From positions 310,001 to 374,000 of the forward strand of contig OY723262.1 of the NCBI GenBank assembly GCA_963210315.1: 64,000 bases of DNA, given 5' to 3'. The notes below the pieces were generated by a model. That model worked only from the letters and a program-made list of their open reading frames with translations, had not been told where the DNA came from and did no database searches. A program made the position numbers and the translations under genes. The first letter of the stretch is position 1, and every line of letters begins with the position of its first letter. The stretch comes from Rhynchopus euleeides. Lineage: Eukaryota; Euglenozoa; Diplonemea; Diplonemida; Diplonemidae. Positions 44,314 to 56,623 of this stretch are shown here, piece after piece.

Positions 44314-45756
44314 TCACCCTGGTGTTGGTGAATGGAGGGTGGGTGCCTCGTGGCATTTTGTGACATCTCGGCAGAGTGCAAGACCTCCAGGGGGAAAGCT
44401 GTTGTGGAACATACCAACAAAGGCCATGTTGTTGGCCGGGGAGTCCTGGCACCAACGGTCACGCGGGTAGGCGTACTGGTTCTTGTGCATGGCAATCTGG
44501 TAGCACGTGGCAGAGCCCTGGCCGGCCGCGACAACAGACCACGCCAGGAAGATCTCCCAGAGACGGAACAGGCGCTCGCTGTACTTCTTCTCCATGGGCT
44601 CACGGTTGCTCATCCAGTTCTTGTACCAGCCGTGCAGGGTGTGGCTGTAGTGGCGCCCGATCGTCTCCACAGAGTGCACCTCGAAACCGGCCTTCTCGCA
44701 CTGCGCGACGTACCAGTTAAGGGGGGTCGACGCGTCGGCACCGGGGAAGATGTACTTCGACATGAACAGACCCCATGCCACGTCCTCCCAGTTGGAGCCC
44801 TGGCGGAGGCCTGCCACCTGCATCAGGAAGATGCCCTCGTCCTTCATCAGGTTCTTCACGCCGTTGAGGTAGATCTGGAAGTTGGCGAGGCCGACGTGCT
44901 CCGCCATCTCGATGGACGCCACCTTGTCGAACTTGTCGTCGGTGGGGATGTCACGGTAGTCCATGGTCAGGATGTTGACGTTGTCCTTCACACCCTCCTC
45001 CTCGTTCTTCTGCTTGCACCAGGCGGCACCCTCAACGGACAGCGTCACACCGGTGGACTTCGCGCCGTACTCCTTGGCGGCGTGGCGGGTGAGCGTGCCC
45101 CAACCGCACCCGATGTCCAGGAAGGTCTCGCCCTTCTTCAGGTGCACCTTGTCGCAGATCATCGACATCTTGTTCTTCTGCGCCTGCTCCAGAGTCTGGT
45201 CCAGCCCACGGAAGAAGCCCGACGTGTACACCATCGACTCGCCCAGGAAGGACGCGAAGAAGTCGTTACCGCGGTCGTAGTGGTCAGCGATCTCCTTCTT
45301 CGTCGCCTTCTTGTCCTTGAAGGACGACGACGTCTGGGGGACGAACTGCTCCAGAAGGAAGCGCAGCTGGCGCACCGTGGTCTTGTAGTTCAGGAACTCG
45401 TCACGGTGCTTGTCGAGCACCTCGAGCATGTCGCCCTTCACAGACAGCTCGCCCTCGATGAACAGCTCGTAGAACTCGCACATGGGGATCTTCTGCTTGG
45501 AGTAGAGCTTCTTCAGGTCGTTGTTCTTGAAGATGACGTACTTCTCAGTGTCCGCAGTCTGGGGCGCGTGGTACACAAAGTTCCACAGCACGTAGGACAC
45601 AGCGGGCAGGAGCCCCATCATCAGCAGGTCCAGCTGGAACAGGAAGTACACCTCCCACAGCAGGGACAGCACCAGGTAGGGGATCATCGCCATCAGCAGC
45701 ATCGGGGGGTCGGTCCAACGTGTGGCCATCGAGTACCCGACCTGAATTTTCTCCAT
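44314..45756 (-). CDS. Sphingolipid C9-methyltransferase-like enzyme
   Basis: SAM-dependent methyltransferase of the cyclopropane-fatty-acid synthase superfamily, closest in motif order to fungal sphingolipid C9-methyltransferases, which methylate the sphingoid base of glucosylceramide. Two hydrophobic segments at residues about 18-61 anchor it in the membrane. IADHYDRGNDFFASFLG (156-172), LDIGCGWG (SAM motif I, 213-220), MDYRDIP, EMAEHVG, WGLFMSKYIFPGADAS, WYKNWMSNRE, RLWEIFLAWS and QGSATCYQIAMHKN follow in the family's order. A probable 96-nt intron (44319-44414, donor GTATGT, acceptor CACCAG) lies near the end. Being a multiple of three, it leads to the same TGA spliced (448 residues) or unspliced (480). 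Start MEKIQVGY at 45756; CAACAG lies 7 bases upstream of the ATG. Substrate is inferred; a fatty-acid cyclopropane or methylene role is the alternative. Confidence 0.88.
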   Translation of the reverse strand: MEKIQVGYSMATRWTDPPMLLMAMIPYLVLSLLWEVYFLFQLDLLMMGLLPAVSYVLWNFVYHAPQTADTEKYVIFKNNDLKKLYSKQKIPMCEFYELFIEGELSVKGDMLEVLDKHRDEFLNYKTTVRQLRFLLEQFVPQTSSSFKDKKATKKEIADHYDRGNDFFASFLGESMVYTSGFFRGLDQTLEQAQKNKMSMICDKVHLKKGETFLDIGCGWGTLTRHAAKEYGAKSTGVTLSVEGAAWCKQKNEEEGVKDNVNILTMDYRDIPTDDKFDKVASIEMAEHVGLANFQIYLNGVKNLMKDEGIFLMQVAGLRQGSNWEDVAWGLFMSKYIFPGADASTPLNWYVAQCEKAGFEVHSVETIGRHYSHTLHGWYKNWMSNREPMEKKYSERLFRLWEIFLAWSVVAAGQGSATCYQIAMHKNQYAYPRDRWCQDSPANNMAFVGMFHNSFPPGGLALCRDVTKCHEAPTLHSPTPG

Positions 45757-47983
45757 CTTATGTCCTGTTGTGTGGCCTTCTCACAAGAAACCTGCGGCGG
45801 CAGTGGTTGCGGTGTCGGGGGATCGGCAATGAAAGGGCAACTGACCGAAGGGGAAGATCGATCACGCCTGGCGCTTGCAATGGGATGGGGCAGGGGGGGG
45901 TCTTGGGATCAGGGTAGACGAGCCTTCCGATGCGACAACGCGCATCCCTGCATACTGTCGGCCGTGCTCAAAGCAGTATCATCGCGGTGGACACATACCC
46001 GCAACAGTGGGGTCGTTTTCCTGTTGTGCTTTAGCGATCTGCAGCCTTCGCAGAATACAGCCAGACAGGCATGCACGCATTTCTTTACTCGCGGGTGGTT
46101 CTGTTCGTTTTTGTTGTGGGTATCGATGGACCCGCCGATGGTGTGGGGCGATAGGTGCTCTTGGGAGGGGGGGGAGTTGCAGGTTTTTTAGACACAGCAA
46201 GAGCTGGGAATTCACACAAAAAGACACACAGAAACGCAAAATAAACATGAAAAAAGGAATAAGATGGAAAACATAGGGGGGTGATGATGGTGTTCCTCCG
46301 ACTGGGGCGGGGGGGAAGGTGTGCAGCAAAAAAACACAACAATCGACATGAGTAATAAAGGATAACCCTTCGCTCCCTGCTGTGTCCGATTGAGCCGTCA
46401 GTCCCCTGCACTGGCTGCCCGCCGGCACTGCTGGCATGATGACCAAAGAACCGCCGAATTTTTTTTGGATTTTTTTCGGGCGCTCACACAATTGAAAGGG
46501 CATTGCTCAGATCCTACGAACCATCATGATGACGTGTTCTCTCATCCTGGAAGATTGAGAGAACACGCTAGCTGCCCGTAACAAGGCGCTGCACCTTCAA
46601 GAAAGTGTCGTCAGGATTTCGTCAGAACATGCTGCCATCCGAGACCCCCCTCTGCTCTTGGGTCGGTGCCAGGGTAAGACGGTTTGCAAGGGTGAACCGA
46701 TACATGGATGGGCGGGCGGGCGGGCGGGTGGGCGGGGGTGCGGGATGGGGCACCTTATCAAAGCATGCATCGAGTGTCGAACATGTTATCGAGGTGGTGG
46801 GGGGCGGGGTGGGGTGTTTGGCAATGTTCCCCGTGCAACGCACACAAGTGTGAATTTACAAAATAAACCCAGCAATGTCGTCGCCTCCTCGCTTGTTAGC
46901 GGGTACCGTAAAAACAAACTGGGGCAGCCAAAACGAGAGTGCCGCTCCAGGGCGCCGCTGCAATTTCCCCACACATTCAATCTACGTTTCAACTCCTTCT
47001 CGTTGGAAGGGTGAGAGCAGGGACTTCAGCTCTGCGCAACGTTGTGTGTCGAACTGTGTCAGTTGTTTTGTGAGGCACTCGCACACACAGCACACACCGC
47101 TTCCCGCCACCACTGCTTCTGAATTTCGTGGGGAGTCAAAAATACGCACCTGAGTGCACCCCACCCCCCCCTCCCGAAAAGAAAAGCAAAAGAAAACCTT
47201 GAAACCCCCCACGATAGTCTTGCACATGCATGCACATGCATGCACATTCCGGGTTCCTATTTTTGATCAAAGGGAGGACTGCCGTCCCTTCTACGCACCC
47301 CCACCAACTGCCCGCCACCCCAGGGGGGAACAGCCGTGGGAGAGACGAAAGAGAGCAGGAAAATTAAGGCAGTCGGCGTCCCTTCTGGGTGAGTGGTGTG
47401 TGGGGCGCGGGGAAGGAAGAGGAGAGGTCGTGCTCACTGTCGCGGTTCAATTTTGCAACATTTGAAATTTGGCAGCCTCGGCCATTAGCACCCTTGTTTG
47501 AAGAGCGGAACGGAACATCGACGAGGGAAAACACCGCTTTCCCTTCGTGCGTAAAACGATACAACCGTCTCCGCCCTCTCTGTTGATGTACGCTCGTGTT
47601 GCCAAGGCCTGAAGTAGCAAAATAAGCAAGAAAAAAACGCTGGCACAGTGCGGATGATGAGGAAGGGGAAGGTGATACAAAGCTGTTGGATGTTGTGTTT
47701 TTTTTTAAAATAACAGAAAACGGCAAAAAAACACACCTTTCTCCAGAATGGATGACGCCAGGGGGCACTCCGTCCCAGCCCCTTCTCGCCACGGCACACC
47801 TGGCCCCAGGCTGCCCGAACCAGAGCTTTCCTTGCCAGTCCGCGTGCGATGCAGAAAGCAGGAAATCAGGGGCAGGGTAGCGGAGACAGTTGGGCGCAGC
47901 TTGCGAGATGGCATTGATTTTTGTGTTGTGGCGCAATTTTCGGGAAAGATGCAATCGGGGGGGGGGGGGGGGAGACGGGGGTA
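45757..47983. other. Intergenic, no gene seen
   Basis: About 2.2 kb right of the last recognised host gene. GTGTTCTCTC (46533) and its near complement GAGAGAACAC (46556) form a small hairpin. A run of GGGC repeats lies near 46712-46735. A long G run (47956-47972) precedes element N6. No gene supported on either strand. Confidence 0.45.
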
Positions 47984-48276
47984 CACGGTGGACTCCCACC
48001 CCCTGGAGCGGGGGTATGGACCCCCGCTAGCGGGAGTCTGGACCCCCGCTGTCGGGGGTCTGGACCCCCGCTAGCGGGAGTCTGCCCTGCTATTTTTGGT
48101 GCCCAGACGACCCCCGCGAGCGGGGTCCATACCCCCGCTCGCGGGGGTCCAGACCCCCGACAGCGGGGGTCCAGACCCCCACTCGCGGGGGTCCCGACCC
48201 CCGCGAGCGGGGGTCTGGACCTCCGATATTCCGATATCCCAAAAAGGTGCACCCTGACGTGTGGGAGTCCACCGTG
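47984..48276. mobile_element. N6: GC-rich palindromic element with CACGGTGG ends in TA
   Basis: Begins CACGGTGGACTCCCAC and ends with its complement, flanked by TA (47982-47983 and 48277-48278). The interior is an array of self-complementary words such as GACCCCCGCTAGCGGG and GACCCCCGCGAGCGGG, read in alternating direction. The outer eight bases are those of N1 and N2, but the interior is GC-rich where theirs is AT-rich. Confidence 0.85.
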
Positions 48277-48278
48277 TA

Positions 48279-50740
48279 GGAACTGAAGACAAATGAAGAC
48301 GAAGGAAGATATAACCATGACAGCCGCTATACGAATTCAGACAGAGGGGGGGAGGGGGGGGGGGGTGCAAATGTACGACGCACTGTGCTGACAGCCGGTT
48401 CACGGCACCTGGGGACAGCACACAGAATTGTACGGCGATCCCTGTTTGTTTCATCTGCCACGAATAAAGCTGGGGCCATTTTTGGGCGGCCGGTGGCGGG
48501 ATGGGGGGTGGGGCCAGCGTGTGGTAAAACAGGAGTGCCGCGCATGCATGCATGTCCGCACATGCGCTGCGATACCCTGTTCTCCCAAGACTTGGCCCAC
48601 AGATTCTGTTAAAAAGTACGGTGGGTGTTGCGTTCCTTGTTTGGTCGAGCGATGCCTGCTAGAGCACGTGTACAGGTTACCGGGGAGGGGGTTTGTCTTT
48701 TTTGGCTTGTGAACAAAAAAGCGAGAGAAGAGGGACGGGGGTGGGGGTGGGGTGTCTACTTGTAGGAATTAATGGAATTTTCGGGGAAATCCTGGCCTCA
48801 TCAACGGCGGAAGTAAAGAAGAAGGCTCGAAGCTTGCATTTGCCGTGTTTGTTTGAACAAACGGTGCCTGCGTAAGCCAGTGCATATGTGCAGATACCAG
48901 ACGCTGCCACGAGCCTTTCTTCACAACAGAGAAAAAACACGTTGTTCTGCCAAAAAAAACGGCGGTGCCGCAAGACCCTGATTGTTTCCCCCTCCGCAAA
49001 AACCTTTCAACATTATAGACGACCACGAGGCCTTCACGCTGTGTGCCAAAACAGTACAAAATTGTTCGTGCGTTCACTTTCTTCCTTCTGGAAACTGTCG
49101 AGCGAAGAAAGGCACCCACCAATCATCCTCCAGATCTTCTGGCAAGGCCGCTGGCATGTTTCACTGCCTGGCGCGGGGTGCTTCGCCGCGTGTGGCCCAT
49201 TCCCTCTTTTCGTTACAAATGTAATACATGAGGTGACAGGGGAAGAAACCACACGGTTCAGGCAGCCTCGCTCCACCATCACAACATATGGCAGCGATTA
49301 TCTGAAGAATGTCCCTCCAGGCGATAGTTCTACCGCGCGTCGGCTCGGCGGCAAATAGCATTCCAGTAGGGGCTCTGGCGAACCCGATGATGAGCTGTTG
49401 GGAGGGGGGGGGACCACACCCACGAGCAACAGGGAGGCTGGGGACCAACCCACAGTGCAACGGTGTCGGGTGGGTTGATATGCATTATTGGGTTGGCTGT
49501 CGGCCTGTCACAAAATAAACTAAATCACAGCATGCGATGCCTGCAAATAAACCGGGCGATGGGGTCGGGGTGTGGGTGGGTGGGTGGGTAGGGGGGGGGG
49601 GGGATCATTTTCTTTAGATTTGCTAAACAACATTCCCCGGCTGCAATTCCCCCCCCCCCCTCGCAATCCCCCTGCCGGCAAGGGAGTGGAAGACAGATAA
49701 CCTGGACCCAGCTATTTCCTCTTGATGTGATGTGTTCTTTTTGCTCGATCGAACAATATCGCGTCGAGATGTGTGTGCGTGTGTCGTGCTGATGTTTTTA
49801 AAGGTGGCGCCAACTCTGAACGGACATAGCGCATCCCCTCGAGTGCCGCACCTAGGAGGTACTAACTATTACCGAACACGACGTGGCACCGACTACGACG
49901 CGACTCTTCATTTGTGTGGCATTTCGAGGATAATGTTGGGAAGGCGTGACGAGGGGAGCAACAATGCGAGCTGTACACCCGCATGGGGCACAGACATACA
50001 CAGGCGCACGGCGCACGAATCAGCGAGACATGACTAGCCATTGACGAGTGGACTGACGGGTGGTGTACTAACGAGTATTCACGAGTGACCACTCTGTTAG
50101 AGCACTATCTAGTCATATGGCTTAATCATTTCACTCACAGGACTTCCAGGAACTCGTGCGCCGTACAGCCGAGGGGTGGAGTTTCAAATTCAGCAGCGCG
50201 TCTCCGGATGACAGAGCGCCCCACCCCCCTTTCCACCCTCCCTCCAGAGGTGGGGGGTTTGGTCGGCAGGGCACACAAGAGAACACACAGCTCGACTATT
50301 CTGTCTGCTTGCTACGGATACCCTCAGGTTGGGGAGCGACCTGTGGGGTTGGGGAGAGGGTGGGGTGGTGCGCACTGCAAGGCAGCATGCAGTTCACTCG
50401 TGTGTTTTCCATATTCACGGCCTTCAAAAGGAACAAGTCATCTACCGGGTGTGGGCCTGGCAAGACGGGCCTTTGCTGTTCTTTGAAAGGCCAATTCAAA
50501 ACGCCAAGAAGAATAAAATATTCCAAAAAAAATCATGCACAGGCCAACAAAAAAAGGGCGGGATGAAGGCGCGGGGGCAGGCGAGGGACATGCTTCTTGA
50601 CACTGCCCAACACACGACACACAATCCCGCTTGAGGCGCTGAGGCTTGATGCAGGGGCAGCGGCAACCCTTTGGGGAAGCCCGCCCACTTTTTTCCTTCT
50701 TCATTTTCTTCGTTTCTTTTTTTCCCCTTCTCTTTTTCCA
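48279..50740. other. Intergenic, no gene seen
   Basis: About 2.5 kb without a supported gene. G runs near 48350 and 49590, C run near 49650. TACTAAC occurs at 49860 and 50070, which could be chance. Confidence 0.45.
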
Positions 50741-51713
50741 GGGTATAAGATAGACTTTTTTTCTGGCACCGTTTTCCGGTTTTTCTGGTTTTGAAAATTT
50801 TTCGCGCGCGCCTTCGGCGCGCGCGACCCGCGCAAACCCTCCCAGAGTCTGAGAAGGCCCGGTGCCTGCGCGCGTCCTGTCGTACTGAGGCTGCTTGGTG
50901 GGGCAGGCGCAGCAGCTGCTTTGAAAGTTTGGACTCTCGACCAAAAAACCGGTCTGGTGCAATGCTTTTACACAGGGGGGTCTGGGGGGCGGAGCCCCCC
51001 AGCCGCCGGAGGCCACGGTAGTGAACATCTGTTCACTACAGTCTGGATTCGCTTGTAAGTAGGAAGGCTTCGCTGTATCGCAGCCCGGCCAGCAGGAGAT
51101 CACTGGTCCTTGAGGGTTCAACCTTCAGGGTGGAGGAGGACGGGGGAGCGACCACTCGTGACAGGTGTGCGTTGTGGGTGGAGTGGGTGCACGACAGAAT
51201 GGCCAAAGGGTCCACGAGATCTCTGCACACATTCCGTTATCGAGGAGATGGGCACCTAGCTGTGACGACAGGCAACAAACAAATCTCATCTGTTAGTTGC
51301 CCCCAATAGGCTTGGCGACCTTCAAGACTGCTTGAAAGTCGTTCGTGTTCTCGTCTCAGCCCTCCAGACTGCAGTCTTAGACTCCCTCTTAGACATGGTG
51401 GCTGGAGTCCACCATGTGTGCACCTTCAAAACAGAAGAGACCTGCATGACGAGGTCACCACCCACCGGGCCATCCGCTAGGTCCATTTTTCTTCTCCGCT
51501 TCTCTGCCTTCTTTGGACTATTTGAGCTCTGTGCGGATCACGATGGGGTCACTTTCTATTTTTTTATGGCGTTTTTTCTGACTGTTTTACTGTCCCAAAG
51601 TCACAAGAAAAACCGCCAAAAATGAGACCGACCTTTTTTTTTTTTTCCCAGAAAACCGGGAACCGGGAAACCCTGGTTTTGAAAACCGGAAAACCAGACC
51701 TATCTTATCCCCT
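50741..51713. mobile_element. Candidate inverted-repeat element, ATAAGATAG ends
   Basis: GGGTATAAGATAGACTTTTT at 50741 is matched by the complement of CCAGACCTATCTTATCCCC ending about 51712. Further in, both sides hold CCGGTTTT/AAAACCGG and GGTTTTGAAAA words in inverted order. The left side also has a hairpin GCGCGCGCCTTCGGCGCGCGC (50802-50822) and another at 50986-51002 (GGGGGGCGGAGCCCCCC). No target duplication is clear and no coding capacity is seen. Confidence 0.45.
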
Positions 51714-54700
51714 GCTTTTTCTTTCTCTTCACAGGGCACAAAATACAAGCCGGCGGGGGGTTTTGGCCCCCCCCTCCCCCCACTGAGGGGTTTACAATTC
51801 AAATCCGTGGGTCATCACGACACGCTGCACGGCATTCCTTAATTTTTTGACAGGAGTACGGTGTCCCCCCTCCCTTCCCCGCTGCAGGGATCCACTTCGC
51901 CCTGACCAGGACACAAATCGATGGGTAAACGCTACGCCGCGATTCACACAGCACCCTTCGACACCGCCCCGCAGATCCATGAAGTGCCGCAGTAGCTAAT
52001 CTGAGGATACCGAGGACACCAAGGGAGAGAGATCCTACAGAGCGGGTGGTCACAACACATGCTGTGTGGTAGGAATGACAGACGGCGGGGGTGAGGGGTC
52101 GAGCGGGAAGGGGGGGGGGGGGAGAGAATGACCGCCGCGATAATTTTTTGAACGGCATTTCTGAGAGATCGCAGAAAGGGACAAAAAAGAGGGGGGCATT
52201 GTGTGTGGAAGGAGGTTGCAAACCCAATGGAGGGGGGGGGGGGGGGAGGACCCTGGCTGGAGAAAAGGGGGAGGGAGGGACAGCCAAGGCGTGGGTCATG
52301 CGAAAGGGGGGGGGGTTAGTCAAAAACGAGCAGAGTCTGGTGGCTTCGCTATGAAGCATAAAACGCATAAAAAGGAGGGGCCTGGTGTGGCGTGCAGTTG
52401 TCCTATTCTAAAGGACTGTGCATGTTGGGGTCGACGATCACAATCCTGACGTAGTAGATAATCAGGGCAGTGTCGTACACCGCGAAAAATATTTTTTATT
52501 GGCTCCGGAGAAGAAGGAGGGCAAGCGTCCTTTTTTACCGTGACCTGGGGAGGCAAGGCTATATGGGAAAAAAAGCAAAGAAAAATGGCACGGGAAAATC
52601 AGGCACGGGCCCAGACAAATGAAGACTCGGACCGCCGCCAACCATGGGGAGGAAAGGCCTCCACACCACCCACCCACCCACCCCGCCTCCCTCTCCGGAC
52701 TGTAACATCCATGCGAGTGTGGCGGGTTGTGGCGGAGGAACGAACTTAATTGTCTGAACTCCTGATGGCGTCAGCGCATAACAGACACACAACACGCACA
52801 AACACACACGTCGTCAACAGGACCCCCTCCTGTCCCGAACGGAGAGTCAAAGGCTTCACAGCCCCTGCTCTGTTTCACCGTTTCCTTTGAGGGAACCCCG
52901 GCTTCCAGGAGGGAAAATATACCCAGATATATTTTCTTTCGCAAAGAAAACAGTACATCATGACGCACGGCTGTTGTTTTTTTTTGGGGGGTGGTGTTGC
53001 CAGTTTGACAGGACTGCCAACGCACAACGCACAGAGAGAACAGGCAGAAAAAAAATGCAATGGGGAGCTGGCATCCAACCCGCCCCCATATATCCTTTTT
53101 TGAAAGAAGTCCCACCCCACCCCACCCCACCCTATGCACCCATATGCCTCTCGCAGCCCCCTGTTACAGGAGACGCTCTGCCAGGTTCTTCGGGGTGGCT
53201 ACTTTCTCTTTGCCAAAAAATTTCTTGCTCCTTGCTGAAATATGCGTGGGAGAGGGTCGGGAAGAGAGGGGGGGGGGGTGGGGTGGGGTGGGGACTTGTT
53301 TTCCATTCACACCACGGGGCACATCTGGGGCGTGTCTGTTTGAGAAGACTTGCGGGGGGGAGGGGAGGGGGGGCAGGGGGGGTATTTTAAGGCAATTTCG
53401 TGCCGAAGCGAGGCTGTTATCTGCATGATCTGAGGGGCATGATAAACGGCCTACACACGGCAACCAGGAGAGCTCACTCTCCATACAGTAAATGAATCCC
53501 TGGGGCTTAGCGTAGCACACGAGTGGGGCGGATGGGCTTCTTCTCCTTCTTCCCCCTTCCCCTCGATGCCAACAGGAAAAGCCCCTCTGTGGGGCCCAGG
53601 GACTAAAGTTAGCTAGCGAAAATCCCCGTTTTGGGGTATCCCAACAAACAAAAAAACCCCCCCACCATGAACTGGCAGACATGAGATATCCATACCCAAG
53701 AGCGGGCTCAGTCGGAGCACACCGCTCCACTCCTTGGAGACAGACACACACACAGGCCTCCCCTTGTGACGTAGAGATGGGCGGGGGTCATCCCCACACA
53801 AAACGTGGTCACCACACACACAAACACCACCTCGAGAAAATTCTGGCACTCCCTGGAATACGGGAAGAAGGGCAGCGGGGAGGGCGGGATATCCTTCGCT
53901 CTGTGACAGTGTAGCAGAGCCCAATTGGCGTTAGGGCAGCTCACGTTCTGCACATCCGTCTGTTGTTGTTCCCCTAGCGGAAAACAACAGCAAACAACGC
54001 GGCATCCCTTTTTTGGTGTCCATTCCCTCTGGAGAGAGACCGACGGCGGGGCAGGGGGGGTGGGAGGTGGGTGGGATAATAGGGTAAAGCAGAAAAGGGC
54101 GCGACCGCCCCGTAAAACCCTTGTTTTCCTTATCCCCTCCACGCGCCGTTCATCCCCTTTGAAACCGAATGGACGCCCTCCGTAAGGGGGATAGACTTCT
54201 TCAAACGGATCCCTGGAAGCCAGCAGGAGAAGAAAGAATTTGGGAGGGGGTGGGGGGGGGGGGGGGCTGTTTTCCTCCCCCGGCAAAAAGAAAAAGAGAA
54301 ATCCGGCTGCGCAAAAAAAAAAATTTCCCTCCCCCCGGCGGTTTTTTTCCTCCTGCAATAAAAAGGAGGAAATATGCGCCGGGAAAAAAAAGGAAGAAAA
54401 AAAAGAGAAACTGCGCGCCGTCTTGTGTTGGTTTTCTCCAGCACCGGGGGGACGAAAGGCCTCCCAAAAGAGAGAAGAGATATAGAAAGAGCACTGGGGG
54501 GGAGCAGGGAGCCTTCACTGTGTGTCGCACTCTGTGCCAGGCTGTGTCATTTTACAGCCAGTGTTGTTGTCGAGACGGATCAATGCATCCCGTCGTTCTG
54601 CATTTCTGAGCTCAGGCTCCCAATGGACAGAATACGTGGGGTAGCGGTGGCGGTGGTGGTAGCGGTGGTGTTCAAAGATCCGGCCTACAGCGACCACATT

Positions 54701-54882
54701 TTCAGTGGGTATGTTGTGTGTGGGGTGGGCTGTGCACCACGGTCGGCACCCGCGTCTGCCGCATGTTTGTTGGTCGAAAGCTCGAGTGGGCAGACTCTTT
54801 GTGCGCCAGGCCCACACAACCCACTGTGGTGGGGCAGGTATGAACACTGTTGAGCAGTATCGGGGGAGGGGGGGGGGGGGGG
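51714..54882. other. Intergenic, no gene seen
   Basis: About 3.2 kb with many G and A runs and short TGGGG arrays near 53110 and 53270. Open frames occur on both strands without domains. It ends in the G run and TA where element cluster 2 begins. Confidence 0.45.
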
Positions 54883-54884
54883 TA

Positions 54885-56041
54885 GGGGGGTCTACTGCAC
54901 CTAAAAAAGCGTGTACATTGGCCAAATTTTGAGAAACGAGTTTTTGACCCTCAAAAGGTGATTCTGCTGGCAGAAAGTGCCCAATATGCTCCGGAAACTC
55001 GTTTCCGCCCACTCCCAGGGGGTGGTATGCCCCCGACGATGCTTTTTTTAGCAACGAATTTTTTTGGGACAGACCTTGTACCTGAGGCTATTTGTGCAGT
55101 CTGCTTATTTCCGCTGTTGCCCTTTGTATCACCCTCAGGGACTGCCAGCGGCGCCGGATGGCCCTCAGGAGGTCCGTCCGTAGTTCTGGTACGTGAACTG
55201 CGCCCTGCACAACACCCTGCTCGTCGGCGAGAGCAATCAGGTCTGGTTTCCTCTTCCTTTGAGAGACTGGACCGTATCTCAACTGTAGACTCCGTCGACT
55301 CCCTCAATCCAGTCATTTGTGGCACCCAATCAGCCTCCCATTTGACAATGCAGCCATGCCTGAGTACTTCCCGACAATACCGTTGAGCGGAAGTTGGGGC
55401 GGGAAGCTGAGACGGGAAAATCTTGCGCTTCTGCTGAGCGCTATTTCTGGGCCACTTCTTGTACCCGTGCCTGCTGTACCAGGTGCCTGTTCCAGTCAGC
55501 TGCCTCCCATCAGAGGAGGCATCTGAGAGACTCTCGTATGGCGTCCCTGTGCCACATGCTCGCAGGTGAGGCACCACACCCGAGGACGCGCTCCCTGGCA
55601 ACGGATGTGCCGTGCCACACAGACCCAGCTGCCGTAAGCTCCCAAGAACAGCGTCAAATGGGACACGAACTGTACCATACTTCTCCCACAACTGTTCCTG
55701 GCGCGATTACCTCATATTGGCTTGGCTTTTGACCTCTGGAGGGCACCGAGAAACTGTTACGTTTCAGAACAATCAACGACAACAGTTCTTCTGTGCATCT
55801 GGCAGGTTGAGGTGTGTTTGCTCTGCTTGATGTGTCCTGTGGTGTGCAGCCCAGGTACAAGTTCTGTCCCAAAAAATTTGGTTGCTAAAAACGGCATCGT
55901 CGGGGGCATACCACCCCCTGGGAGTGGGCGGAAACGAGTTTCCGGAGTGTATTGGGCACTTTCTGGCACCAGAACGACCTTTTTGGGGTCAAAAACGTGT
56001 TTCTCAAAATTTGGCCAATGTTTCCCCCAGTAGACCCCCCC
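54885..56041. mobile_element. TA-bounded element E3, GGGGGGGTCTACTG ends
   Basis: Terminal inverted repeats of about 200 bp begin GGGGGGGTCTACTG and end with the complement CAGTAGACCCCCCC. TA lies on both sides (54883-54884; 56042-56043, shared with E4). The right half of the core (55436-55985) is nearly the same as the core of E1. The minus strand carries short frames (LWEKYGTVRVP, DASSDGRQLTGTGTWYSRHG) of unknown function, broken relative to each other. Confidence 0.75.
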
Positions 56042-56043
56042 TA

Positions 56044-56623
56044 GGGCAGTGCTTGCAGAATACGCGTATTCTTCGAAAAACCCAAAATCTATACATACGT
56101 GCATACGTATGAATACGCATACGGCTGGCAGGCCACCGGTGGAGGAGAGTGGGCCCGGTGCCTGTGCACGTCCTGTCGTCCTGTGGGCTAGGTTCTCAGT
56201 GCGCAGTGGACCCACGTACGTTGTTTCGGCCCCTGGGTACCTTGGGTCGGGGAAATCCCATAAGTATGGGCCGGGCCCGACGGCCCATTTGGCTCCTGTA
56301 CCAAGGTACTTGGTACATGTACCTGGGCCCGGATGGACCAAAATCTGATTTTCCCCCAACGGCCAAATCTGGCTCTCTGGGTGCGCATATGTCCCAAAAA
56401 TGTGTTTCCGGGCATTTTTGGGCACAGTAGCGACGTTGTTCGTCCCAGAACAGCAGGAGGCACAGTGGGCAGGCACCAAAGAGTGGCATGTGTGGGGGAA
56501 GCCCTGCCTGGCAGCGTACAGTGCAAAAGTATTAACAGACGTATGCAGGCGTTTTTTCGAAATCTGCATACGTGCATACGTATGAATACGCATACGTATG
56601 CCCGTATTCGGCGAGCACTGCCC
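56044..56623. mobile_element. TA-bounded element E4, GGGCAGTG ends, CATACGTATG repeats
   Basis: Ends GGGCAGTGCT and its complement inside TA (56042-56043 and 56624-56625). Subterminal blocks GCATACGTATGAATACGCAT, preceded by TACGT or TTCGAAA words, occur in the same orientation near 56102 and 56574. The core contains small palindromes such as GGTACTTGGTACATGTACC. No coding capacity is recognised. It shares its outer ends with E1 and E6 but nothing subterminal. Confidence 0.75.

Noticed and set aside
44332..46191. 619-codon plus-strand frame opposite the methyltransferase
   Set aside because: Leu/Val/His-rich antisense translation of conserved minus-strand motifs.
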